A DNA stretch of 64,000 bases from the NCBI RefSeq assembly GCF_000633455.1, contig NZ_AYMG01000025.1, positions 1 to 64,000 on the forward strand, given 5' to 3'. The notes below the pieces were generated by a model. The model searched no databases. It was given only the letters and a program-made list of their open reading frames with translations, and was not told the DNA's origin. Position 1 is the stretch's first letter. Each line of letters starts with the position of its first letter. This document shows positions 1-7,304 of this stretch, piece after piece. The position numbers and the translations under genes were made by a program. The DNA comes from Pedobacter jeongneungensis (lineage in GTDB: Bacteria > Bacteroidota > Bacteroidia > Sphingobacteriales > Sphingobacteriaceae).

Positions 1-11
1 ATCATAACAAT

Positions 12-131
12 CATCTCGACCAGAGCAACGCGAAGTGGAGAGATCTTTGAATTATGGTTACCTAAAAGTTTAAAGATTTCTCCATTCCGCTACCGATGAA
101 AAATCGGAGAGCTTCAGTCGAAATGACGATA
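12..131. repeat. Paired palindromic intergenic repeat (REP-like)
   Basis: Two diverging half-elements face each other. The left half (about 13-50) contains GAGCAACGCGAAGTGGAGAG and the right half (about 73-131), read on the minus strand, begins GTCATTTCGACTGAAGC and ends GGAGAAATCTTTAAA. The halves are related to each other and would pair into an imperfect hairpin; a smaller CCGAT/ATCGG hairpin lies inside the right half. Near-identical half-elements occur at 4508-4547 and 7069-7106. This looks like a dispersed, non-coding REP-type family. No transposase is nearby. Confidence 0.7.
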
Positions 132-190
132 CCTCTAGGCAAGTATTACAAATCCCAACCAATAATTACTTTATTTTACTAAATTCCGGC

Positions 191-1330
191 ATGAAAAAAT
201 TCAGTTTCTTCATCTTTCTGTTTTGTGCCGTCAACTGTTTTGCGCAGGATTCTATTTATACCCGGAATGTAATAAACACACTAACTTCAAAAGCTTTTTG
301 GGGCAGGGGCTACACTAAAGAGGGCATGAAAAAAGCGGCCGATTATATTGCTGATGCTTACCAGAAAATCGGCTTATTACCAATGGGTACTCAATACAAA
401 CAAGATTTTTCTTTTCCTGTAAATACCTTCCCGGGAAAAATGATGGTTAGCATTAATGGACAAAAACTTGTGCCCGGCAAAGATTTCATCATTAATAATG
501 AAAGCCCTGGCATTAAACAGAAAGCCAATTTAACTCAAATTGACAGCCTTAATTACCAGGCTTCTCCTTCCATAAATATCTCCTTAAAAGATAAATTAAC
601 CTGGTCGGTAGCTACAGAAGTTGGCGAGATAACAACCATCCAGATTAACAAAAATTATTTTACGACCATACCAAAAGAGATTAATGTTGATATCGAAAAC
701 AAGTTCATTCCTGATTTCCAGGCGGCCAATATCTGTGGATTGATTAAAGGAACCAAATATCCCGATTCACTTTTAATGATTACGGCACATTACGATCATT
801 TGGGCGGAATGGGTGCAGATACTTATTTCCCCGGCGCTAACGATAATGCCGCAGGTGTAGCCACTTTATTAAGTTTAGCCAAATATTATGCCGCCCATCC
901 ACAGCCTTACTCCATTGGTTTTATCTGTTTTGCAGCTGAAGAGGCGGGCCTTTTGGGATCAAGGTATTTTGTAGAAAATCCGTTGGTTCCCTTAAGCAAA
1001 ATTAAGTTCCTCCTTAACCTCGATCTGGTTGGTACAGGTGAAGCCGGGATGACAGTGGTTAATGCATCTGTTTATCCAGGAGCATTTGCACTGCTTAATC
1101 ATGTTAATAACCAATACCACTATATTTCAAAAATCAATTCGAGGGGAAAGGCAGCCAACAGCGATCATTATTTCTTTACCGAAAAAGGAGTTCCTGCTTT
1201 TTTTATCTACACCCAGGGTGGTCCATCGGCCTACCACGATGTATTTGATAAACCTGAAACCTTGCCCCTTACCGAGTATAAAGATCTCTTTAAACTGATT
1301 GTTGGTTTTAACCAAAAACTGATGGAATAG
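191..1330 (+). CDS. Secreted M28 family zinc aminopeptidase
   Basis: Peptidase of 379 residues with a signal peptide (residues 1-19, ending CFAQ), so it probably acts in the periplasm or outside the cell. The catalytic half carries the M28 metal ligands in order: AHYDHLGG near residue 199, PGANDNAAG near 213, the AAEEAGLLGS general-base/metal motif near 248, NLDLVG, and a final SDHYFF histidine motif near 328. M28 enzymes cleave N-terminal residues from peptides using two zinc ions; the exact specificity cannot be read here. The roughly 180 residues before the catalytic domain include a plausible PA-like insert. The gene stands alone. Confidence 0.9.
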   Translation: MKKFSFFIFLFCAVNCFAQDSIYTRNVINTLTSKAFWGRGYTKEGMKKAADYIADAYQKIGLLPMGTQYKQDFSFPVNTFPGKMMVSINGQKLVPGKDFIINNESPGIKQKANLTQIDSLNYQASPSINISLKDKLTWSVATEVGEITTIQINKNYFTTIPKEINVDIENKFIPDFQAANICGLIKGTKYPDSLLMITAHYDHLGGMGADTYFPGANDNAAGVATLLSLAKYYAAHPQPYSIGFICFAAEEAGLLGSRYFVENPLVPLSKIKFLLNLDLVGTGEAGMTVVNASVYPGAFALLNHVNNQYHYISKINSRGKAANSDHYFFTEKGVPAFFIYTQGGPSAYHDVFDKPETLPLTEYKDLFKLIVGFNQKLME

Positions 1331-1497
1331 CTTCATTCTAGGATCAAAACCTGAAACCACTATCCAAACCTTTAATTCTAACTTACCAACCTTTAATTTT
1401 CTTTTTTACCAGATTGGGATAATATAATCAGCCATTGGGATAATTAAATATAGCGGGCAAGTGCATATGCTCATCTTTGAATCAACAAAACGAAACA

Positions 1498-2577
1498 ATG
1501 ATGAAAACTATACAAAAACTTAGCCTTGCATTCTTATTGTTAACCGCAATTGCGTTTAAATCGAATGCTCAAAACCAGATCGAAATTGTAATTGTCGGCT
1601 CTAGTCATAATAATGCTAAATCTGCTCAGGATTTTCAGCCTATAATTGATAAACTAAAAAACTTTAAGCCTGACATGGTTTTCGGCGAATATTTACCAGC
1701 GTCTGATTATGCTAAACTTGAAGAAAACAACTGGGCGGTGAAAGTCTTTAAAAAAGGCCACGATTACATCGAAAAATTAAATCCGGAAACGCCAAAAAAC
1801 ATTGTTTCGCAGATCAAAAAAGACCAGAAAGCACTTTCATCTTTTGCTTACTATCATAAAACCCGAATGGATTTAGCGGTTAACTTTGCTAAAAACTGGG
1901 ACAGAGGAAATTCGGAGTATCAGATCTTCGTACTCGAAAATTACATGAAAAACAGTTTCGGCAAAGAAGAACGGGTTGAGTATGCAAAAATGTTCGGGAA
2001 TATAGATTCTTTAAAAAAAGCAGGTTTATACCGAACAGCTAGCGAATACAGTAAAATTTATTTCCCGCTTATTTATCAGTTAAAACAAGATCGTATTTAC
2101 AACATGGATTGCCAAACTTATGATAAACCCTGGAGCGCGGCCTGGGCCAAAACAGATTCTCTATACAAAATCATGATCAATAAAGGCAAGGCAGATAGTA
2201 CCTCAGCAGAAGCAGCAACCGTTAAAGCCATAGAAACCTACTGGAGTTATAGCGAAGAAGAATCGAAAGTTTTTAATGCCGATCAATACGCTGGCATGAA
2301 TACCGTAAAATATGGTGTGCTGGATGAAGCCTGGAATTTTTATGGGGGCACTCACTTTTATGGTTATGCGGGCTTCCCCACCGAATCAGTAAAAGCAATG
2401 ATCGCCCAATGGACATTAAGAAATGAGGGCATGTGCAAAAACATCATTGAGCAGGCAAAAGCGAAAAATGCTAAAAGGGTTATCGTGGGTGTTGGCGCCT
2501 CGCACCGCAAATGGATGGAAGAAATTCTGGCCAAAAATCCAGCGGTAAAAATTATTAATTATAACGATCTGCATTAA
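1498..2577 (+). CDS. Secreted DUF5694-like (TraB/Tiki-fold) protein
   Basis: Secreted protein of 359 residues. I chose the ATG at 1498, which gives a clean signal peptide (MMKTIQKL..., cleaved after SNAQ); a TTG upstream at 1477 would place polar residues before it. The mature start has VIVGSSHNN and the end has VGVGASHRKWMEEIL. These paired GxxH motifs at the two ends recall DUF5694/TraB-like proteins, where the histidines are thought to form the active site. The middle is helical and has no motif I recognise. Function unknown. A near-consensus -7 box (CATCTTTG) lies about 20 bases before the start. Confidence 0.6.
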   Translation: MMKTIQKLSLAFLLLTAIAFKSNAQNQIEIVIVGSSHNNAKSAQDFQPIIDKLKNFKPDMVFGEYLPASDYAKLEENNWAVKVFKKGHDYIEKLNPETPKNIVSQIKKDQKALSSFAYYHKTRMDLAVNFAKNWDRGNSEYQIFVLENYMKNSFGKEERVEYAKMFGNIDSLKKAGLYRTASEYSKIYFPLIYQLKQDRIYNMDCQTYDKPWSAAWAKTDSLYKIMINKGKADSTSAEAATVKAIETYWSYSEEESKVFNADQYAGMNTVKYGVLDEAWNFYGGTHFYGYAGFPTESVKAMIAQWTLRNEGMCKNIIEQAKAKNAKRVIVGVGASHRKWMEEILAKNPAVKIINYNDLH

Positions 2578-2616
2578 TTCGCTTGACTCGGTGGTCTGTG
2601 TCTCCACAGGCCACTT

Positions 2617-3621
2617 TTATACAAACATTTCCGCTAGTAATTCATACGATCTTACCCGATCTTCAAAATGCTCCGTAATGGTAACGGCCATCAGTTCATC
2701 TACATCATATTCTACCGCTAATTGAGTAAGGCGAACTTTAATTACATCGGGTGTACCATAAATCATCCGTTGTTTATTGGCTTTAATCTGCTCCAATTCT
2801 GCCTCGGTATAACTTATCTCTTTAATATCATCCCAGCCAACGGCAGGCAATCCTTTACCTTTTGCCAACTGCAAAAACCTGTAGCTCATTAAAGCTTCCT
2901 GCTGTTTTACCTTTTCATCATCTTCAGAACAGAAAATATGTAGTGCAACATTTTCAACCGGCTTGGTTAGATCTACCGAAGGTTTAAAATGTTCCCTGTA
3001 ATATTGAACCGCCTGCGGGCCACCAACTGGATTAATGAAATGTGCAAAAGAAAAACCCATTCCAAAATGTGCTGAAAATAAAGCACTTTGTCCGCTGCTG
3101 CTCAGCAACCATTGTTGTGGAACGGTTTCAGAAATTGGAATAGCTTTTATTTTTGCCTGGATGCCACCATCAGAAGTATCATGCAGGTAATGTTGTAACT
3201 CGCGCAACTGCTCTACAAAATCCTGTTCGCTCCAGTTATTTGATGGATTGAGCATCGAAGCCGTAATCCGGTCGGTGCCTGGCGCACGTCCCATTCCCAG
3301 ATCAATGCGGTTGGGATGCATCACCTCCAACAAACGAAAACTTTCTGCCACTTTTAACGAACTGTGATTGGGCAGCATAATGCCCCCAGAACCTATCCTT
3401 AAAGTTTTAGTGTGATTTGCCAAATGGGCAATTAAAATTTCAGGAGTAGAACCAGCCAAACTGGTGGTATTATGATGCTCGGAAACCCAAAAACGGTGAT
3501 AACCTAATCTTTCAGCTTCTTGTGCAAGTATAGTGGTTTCTTCAATGGCGCGACGGGCAGTAACACCTTTCCGCACCGGCGATTGATCTAAAACACTGAG
3601 TTTAATTTTCGTATTGCTCAT
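2617..3621 (-). CDS. Luciferase-like (LLM class) flavin-dependent oxidoreductase
   Basis: A 334-residue member of the bacterial luciferase-like monooxygenase superfamily, single-subunit MsnO8-like type. It opens with the family's LSVLDQSPVRKG strand and has LGYHRFWVSEHHN near residue 45, LRIGSGGIMLPNHS near 90 and DLGMGRAPG near 115, the flavin-binding barrel signatures. It ends ELMAVTITEHFEDRVRSYEL, also typical. It is expected to use reduced FMN and oxygen on an unknown substrate in the cytoplasm. The ATG at 3621 is preferred over a TTG 15 bases upstream, because that TTG lies inside a candidate promoter box. Confidence 0.9.
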   Translation of the reverse strand: MSNTKIKLSVLDQSPVRKGVTARRAIEETTILAQEAERLGYHRFWVSEHHNTTSLAGSTPEILIAHLANHTKTLRIGSGGIMLPNHSSLKVAESFRLLEVMHPNRIDLGMGRAPGTDRITASMLNPSNNWSEQDFVEQLRELQHYLHDTSDGGIQAKIKAIPISETVPQQWLLSSSGQSALFSAHFGMGFSFAHFINPVGGPQAVQYYREHFKPSVDLTKPVENVALHIFCSEDDEKVKQQEALMSYRFLQLAKGKGLPAVGWDDIKEISYTEAELEQIKANKQRMIYGTPDVIKVRLTQLAVEYDVDELMAVTITEHFEDRVRSYELLAEMFV

Positions 3622-3633
3622 ATTTGTATTGAA

Positions 3634-3641
3634 CAAATTTA
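3634..3641 (-). promoter_or_regulatory. Candidate -7 promoter box of the LLM oxidoreductase gene
   Basis: Read on the minus strand this is TAAATTTG, an exact match to the Bacteroidota -7 consensus TAnnTTTG, ending 12 bases before the ATG. I see no good -33 TTTG at the usual distance, so support rests on the -7 box and its position. Confidence 0.4.
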
Positions 3642-3691
3642 TGAGCCTGTTGATTTAAATCGGTGCTACAACAAGTTTTATGACTTTAATA

Positions 3692-4378
3692 TTATTGCGT
3701 TAAAGTCAATTTGACTAAATATTGATCTTCTCCATCATCAAAAATCAATTCAGCGTCCCATCCTGTTTCTTGTGCCGTGCGCTTAATGGTTTCTTCATCT
3801 ATATAAATCCAATTGAACCAATTGCCTTTTTCGCCTTTGTATTCGTATTGGTACGATACTTCACCATAATAATGATTTTCAGGTTTTGGCATATCTTCAT
3901 ATAAATAAGCAATATCTGAAGAATCGAAAATCACCTGTCCGTTGGGGTTGATGAGGTTTTTTAATTTAATCAGAAAATCTTTAAACCCGGGCAAAGTACC
4001 GGTTAAGCCAATACCATTCATGAGCATAATAATGGTATCGAATTTCTCCTGATAGGTAAAAATATCCTGTACGAATGCTTTTTTTACACCACGGTCTTTC
4101 ATAATATTTACGGCAGCTTCCGAAATATCGATAGCCGTAACATCAATATTAAAAGCCTGTAAAAGTAAGGCATGACTGCCTACTCCGGCACCAATATCCA
4201 ATACTTTTCCACTGCACATGTGCAAAGCCTGAAGTTCTAAAACTGGCATATCTTCATCATCACGGAAGAAAAATTCTAAAGGCATTTCTTCAGCTTCCCC
4301 ATAAGAATTGTGCAGCCAAAGCGTATCGGCCTCGCCCGTTCTGTAAATATCTGTTAGCGCTTTACCAAAAACATCCAT
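3692..4378 (-). CDS. Class I SAM-dependent methyltransferase
   Basis: A 228-residue methyltransferase from the ATG at 4378 (MDVFGKALTDIY). Motif I, VLDIGAGVGSHALLLQ, is near residue 64 and binds SAM; VTAIDISEAAVNIM is motif II, and FDTIIMLMNGIGLTG corresponds to motif IV. The acceptor substrate is not evident. The frame continues 16 codons upstream to 4426, but those codons are hydrophobic and not needed by the fold. It ends 70 bases upstream of the LLM oxidoreductase start on the same strand, so the two may be co-transcribed. Confidence 0.85.
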   Translation of the reverse strand: MDVFGKALTDIYRTGEADTLWLHNSYGEAEEMPLEFFFRDDEDMPVLELQALHMCSGKVLDIGAGVGSHALLLQAFNIDVTAIDISEAAVNIMKDRGVKKAFVQDIFTYQEKFDTIIMLMNGIGLTGTLPGFKDFLIKLKNLINPNGQVIFDSSDIAYLYEDMPKPENHYYGEVSYQYEYKGEKGNWFNWIYIDEETIKRTAQETGWDAELIFDDGEDQYLVKLTLTQ

Positions 4379-4465
4379 GCGGGCAAAGATAGGGAAAATG
4401 GAAAAAGGAAGATGTATGATGGACAATGGAATGTTATGATAATCATCCGGGGCAAAATTAAGTTG

Positions 4466-4639
4466 TTATGCTGAGGTATGAAGCATCTGCAGACTTCAAT
4501 AGAATGGTCGTCTCGACCGGAGCAACGCGAAGTGGAGAGATCTTTGTACTATGTTATTGAAACCTGTTCGTCGGGATTTGTAATCCTTATAAAAGAAGAT
4601 TGAAAATCTGAAGAACATAGGCCCGGATTACAAATCCGG
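4466..4639. repeat. Cluster of three short dispersed repeats
   Basis: This gap holds several repeat types. At 4466-4490 is TGCTGAGGTATGAAGCATCT, related to the long hairpin at 49646-49697. At 4508-4547 is a copy of the GAGCAACGCGAAGTGGAGAG element seen at the window start. At 4572-4586 and 4625-4639 is an inverted repeat built on GGATTTGTAATCC / GGATTACAAATCC with one mismatch and a 38-base spacer. All look non-coding. Confidence 0.6.
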
Positions 4640-4640
4640 A

Positions 4641-4670
4641 CCAACATTATAACTACCAACATTATAACTA
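4641..4670. repeat. 15-bp tandem duplication over the stop codon of the RNase gene
   Basis: CCAACATTATAACTA occurs twice head to tail (4641-4655 and 4656-4670). The second copy supplies the TAG stop codon of the minus-strand gene that ends at 4668. The duplication does not change the protein. Confidence 0.8.
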
Positions 4671-6071
4671 CTCCAACTCAAACACCTGGTGGTATTCTGG
4701 TATGGCTACATGTTTAAAACCATTATCTTTTAATCTAGTGGCGAAATGCTGTTGTACTTCGTATTCCCCATGAACCAAAAACAGCTGTTTTACTTTTGCC
4801 GGATCCTGGCAAGATAAAAAGTGTAGTAAATCTTCATAATCGCCATGTGCACTCATCGATTTAATCGATTGTACTTCAGCTTTCACGTCGTATTCATCAC
4901 GGAAAATTTCTACTACTTTTTGTCCGGCGATTAACCTGCCACCAAGCGAGTTAGGCTCACAATAGCCTACCATTAAAATCGTGTTTTTCTGGTTACTGAT
5001 ATTATTACGGATGTGGTGTTTCACGCGACCAGCCTCAGCCATACCCGATGCCGAAATAATCACACACGGCCTTGGATCTTCATTTAAAGCTTTCGATTCT
5101 TCTACACTCTCAATAAAACGCAGCCCCTTAAAACCGAACACATCATGATCTATTTTTAAGGTTTCTTTAACCCCATTATTATACACCTCAGGATGATTCT
5201 TGAGAATTTCGGTCGCTTTTGATGACAGCGGACTATCTACATAATAAGGAACATCAGGTAATTTACCTTTCAATTCCAATCCGTTTAAAGCATAAAGCAG
5301 TTCCTGTGTACGGCCTACTGCGAATGCGGGGATTATTACTTTACCTTTTTTTACTTTACAGGTATTGTTGATGATCTCCAACAGCATGTTTTCTATCGGA
5401 TCGAGGTCTTTATGCAGCGAATCGCCATAAGTAGATTCCATTAAAATATAATCGGCCTGATCAAACTGCTGGGGACTTTTTAAAAGCAGATCGCCATAAC
5501 GGCCAACATCACCAGAAAAAGTAATCCTTGTCGGTTTGCCTTCTTCGGTAATCGTAAGGTGAACTGCAGCACTACCCAAAATATGACCGGCATCAGTCAA
5601 TTTTAGGCGTATCCCCGGCTCAATTTCAAAATCTTCCTCATACTCCACAATTTTCATCAGACTAAGTGTTTTGATAACATCTTCTTCCGTATAAAGCGCT
5701 TCTTCCATTTCTTCTCCATGGCGGAGGTGGCGGTTTGCATATTCAGCATCCTGCATCTGGATTTTTGCAGAATCCATCATCAAGATACGGGCAAGGTCCA
5801 TAGTTGCCGAAGTACAAAAAATTTTGCCTCCGAAACCTTCTGCAACCAATTTGGGCAATAAACCGCAATGATCGATATGTGCGTGGGATAAAACGAGGTA
5901 AGTAACTTTTTTGGCGTCGAAACCAAAATAATCGTTTAATTTATCGGTAACGTGGCCCATTCCCTGAAATAAGCCACAATCTAATAATATCTGGATACCG
6001 TTTTTTAATGTAATAAGGTGCTTACTCCCCGTAACGGTACGGGCGGCACCATGAAAAGCAATGTTCATCAA
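4668..6071 (-). CDS. Beta-CASP metallo-beta-lactamase RNase-like protein (YSH1/RNA specificity factor family)
   Basis: A 467-residue metallo-beta-lactamase with a beta-CASP insert, the family that includes CPSF73-like nucleases. The zinc ligands are clear: SHAHIDHCG at residues 62-70, DAGHILGSA near 160, and FSGDVG near 187. The beta-CASP signatures follow: ESTYGDSLH near 207, PAFAVGRTQELL near 245, ISASGMAEAGR near 342, and the C-terminal MSAHGDYEDL and VHGEYEVQQ histidines. All catalytic positions look intact. It is probably a cytoplasmic RNase or nuclease; the substrate is not known. The start MM leaves two adjacent ATGs (6071 or 6068). Confidence 0.9.
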   Translation of the reverse strand: MMNIAFHGAARTVTGSKHLITLKNGIQILLDCGLFQGMGHVTDKLNDYFGFDAKKVTYLVLSHAHIDHCGLLPKLVAEGFGGKIFCTSATMDLARILMMDSAKIQMQDAEYANRHLRHGEEMEEALYTEEDVIKTLSLMKIVEYEEDFEIEPGIRLKLTDAGHILGSAAVHLTITEEGKPTRITFSGDVGRYGDLLLKSPQQFDQADYILMESTYGDSLHKDLDPIENMLLEIINNTCKVKKGKVIIPAFAVGRTQELLYALNGLELKGKLPDVPYYVDSPLSSKATEILKNHPEVYNNGVKETLKIDHDVFGFKGLRFIESVEESKALNEDPRPCVIISASGMAEAGRVKHHIRNNISNQKNTILMVGYCEPNSLGGRLIAGQKVVEIFRDEYDVKAEVQSIKSMSAHGDYEDLLHFLSCQDPAKVKQLFLVHGEYEVQQHFATRLKDNGFKHVAIPEYHQVFELE

Positions 6072-6131
6072 GATGGTGGTTAGAAAATATATAGAATAAA
6101 AATGCCGGATATTTCCGGCACTTCCAATTCT

Positions 6132-6359
6132 TTAGGCATTTATTTCTGCTACTTTATCTTTAACCTTATCTGCAACGCTTGTGGCTTTCTCTGCCAATCC
6201 TGCTAATTTATCCTTCGAAGCATCTAAAAGATCCGCAAAAAAATCTGATACCTTGCTTTTAAGATCGCTGGTCGAATCTGATGATAACGCCAATGCGATG
6301 GTTGCACCAAGTGCTGCTCCGGCTAATACGCCTACTATAATTTTTGTCTCTTTTTTCAT
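6132..6359 (-). CDS. YtxH domain small membrane-associated protein
   Basis: A 75-residue protein with one hydrophobic helix at residues 7-26 (IIVGVLAGAALGATIALAL) after a charged start, then an amphipathic, Lys/Ala/Asp-rich helical tail (KDKLAGLAEKATSVADKVKDKV). This is the layout of YtxH-type stress proteins. No enzymatic motif. It lies 60 bases upstream of the RNase gene on the same strand and may be transcribed with it. Confidence 0.8.
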   Translation of the reverse strand: MKKETKIIVGVLAGAALGATIALALSSDSTSDLKSKVSDFFADLLDASKDKLAGLAEKATSVADKVKDKVAEINA

Positions 6360-6437
6360 GATCTTAGTGATTTACTTATTAAACATATTTAATCCACAGG
6401 TGTTTTATTTTTTTCATCTTACAAAAACCAATCCACA

Positions 6438-7064
6438 ATGAAGCGCATATTTTTTATAGATCTGGACAATACCATTTATTTTACTAAACCGAATGAAGAA
6501 CAGTTGATGGGCGAATTATACCGTTTTTTGGAAAGTCTGGATTTAGGGATCAGTGATGAAGATTTTCAGTTCGCCAAACAGGATATGTTGAAAACGCCTT
6601 TTTTAAAAGTGGCAAAAAAATATGGCTTTAGGGAACCAGTAATGCCCGAGGTGATTTCTTACCTGCACAATAGGGAAGTAACCAAACCATTAAAACCAAG
6701 CGAAGATTATCACTATATCAAAAGCCTGACAGGTCGCAAATTTATTGTAACGGCGGGTTTTCCTAAACAGCAGCAATCAAAAGTAAAAATGCTGGGCATT
6801 GCCGATGATTTTGAGGAAATACATGTTGTAGACGTTTCTACTACCAATAAGAAGAAAACTTTTGAGATGTTGATCGATCAGCACCACCTTAACAAAGAAG
6901 ATATTTTAATTATTGGCGATGATGCCGAATCGGAAATTAAATTCGGGCTGGAACTGGGGATCAGCACTTTTTTACTCGATCCCGAAAACCTACACCCAAA
7001 TGCCGAAAGCACTTTTAGGGGGAGTGATTTGAGTAATTTGCATGCAGCGGCGGGGCAAGCTTAG
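6438..7064 (+). CDS. HAD family hydrolase (pyrimidine 5'-nucleotidase-like)
   Basis: A 208-residue haloacid-dehalogenase phosphatase. Motif I FIDLDNTIYF (residues 5-14) supplies the nucleophile Asp and acid Asp; motif II is VTAGF near 108; motif III Lys lies in the KQQQSKVKML stretch; motif IV is IIGDDAESEI near 155. The DNTIY variant of motif I is typical of pyrimidine 5'-nucleotidase/SDT1-like enzymes, so a nucleotide or small sugar phosphate substrate is likely. Divergently transcribed from the YtxH gene with a 78-base gap. Confidence 0.85.
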   Translation: MKRIFFIDLDNTIYFTKPNEEQLMGELYRFLESLDLGISDEDFQFAKQDMLKTPFLKVAKKYGFREPVMPEVISYLHNREVTKPLKPSEDYHYIKSLTGRKFIVTAGFPKQQQSKVKMLGIADDFEEIHVVDVSTTNKKKTFEMLIDQHHLNKEDILIIGDDAESEIKFGLELGISTFLLDPENLHPNAESTFRGSDLSNLHAAAGQA

Positions 7065-7068
7065 TTAC

Positions 7069-7106
7069 GTCATTTCGAGCGGAGTGCAACGTAGCCGAGA
7101 AATCTA
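7069..7106. repeat. Dispersed REP-like half-element
   Basis: The sequence runs GTCATTTCGAGCGGAGTGCA then ACGTAGCCGAGAAATCT. It matches the layout of the half-elements in 12-131 and 4508-4547 (GTCATTTCGA... then GAGAAATCTT). It starts five bases after the stop codon of the HAD hydrolase. The rest of this 240-base gap holds nothing I recognise until the terminator at 7271. Confidence 0.6.
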
Positions 7107-7270
7107 AATATCGAAATTAACTTATATAAATCCCTCTATTGCGCTGTACTCTAAGAATGAAGATCGTACTTTAATGATATAATGTGACTCAGGTGCTCAA
7201 TATAAAATGAAATGGTTAAAAAATACTAAGACGGCTTTTTGTTATAACCACCTTAGAAATACTCATCAAT

Positions 7271-7299
7271 AAAAAAGTCCCGATTTTCATCGGGACTTT
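7271..7299 (-). terminator. Rho-independent terminator of the DUF6600 gene
   Basis: An 11-bp perfect stem, AAAGTCCCGAT (7274-7284) with ATCGGGACTTT (7289-7299), and a TTTC loop. On the minus strand it is followed by six T residues. It lies six bases after the stop codon of the minus-strand gene ending at 7305. Confidence 0.85.
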
Positions 7300-7304
7300 C
7301 CATT

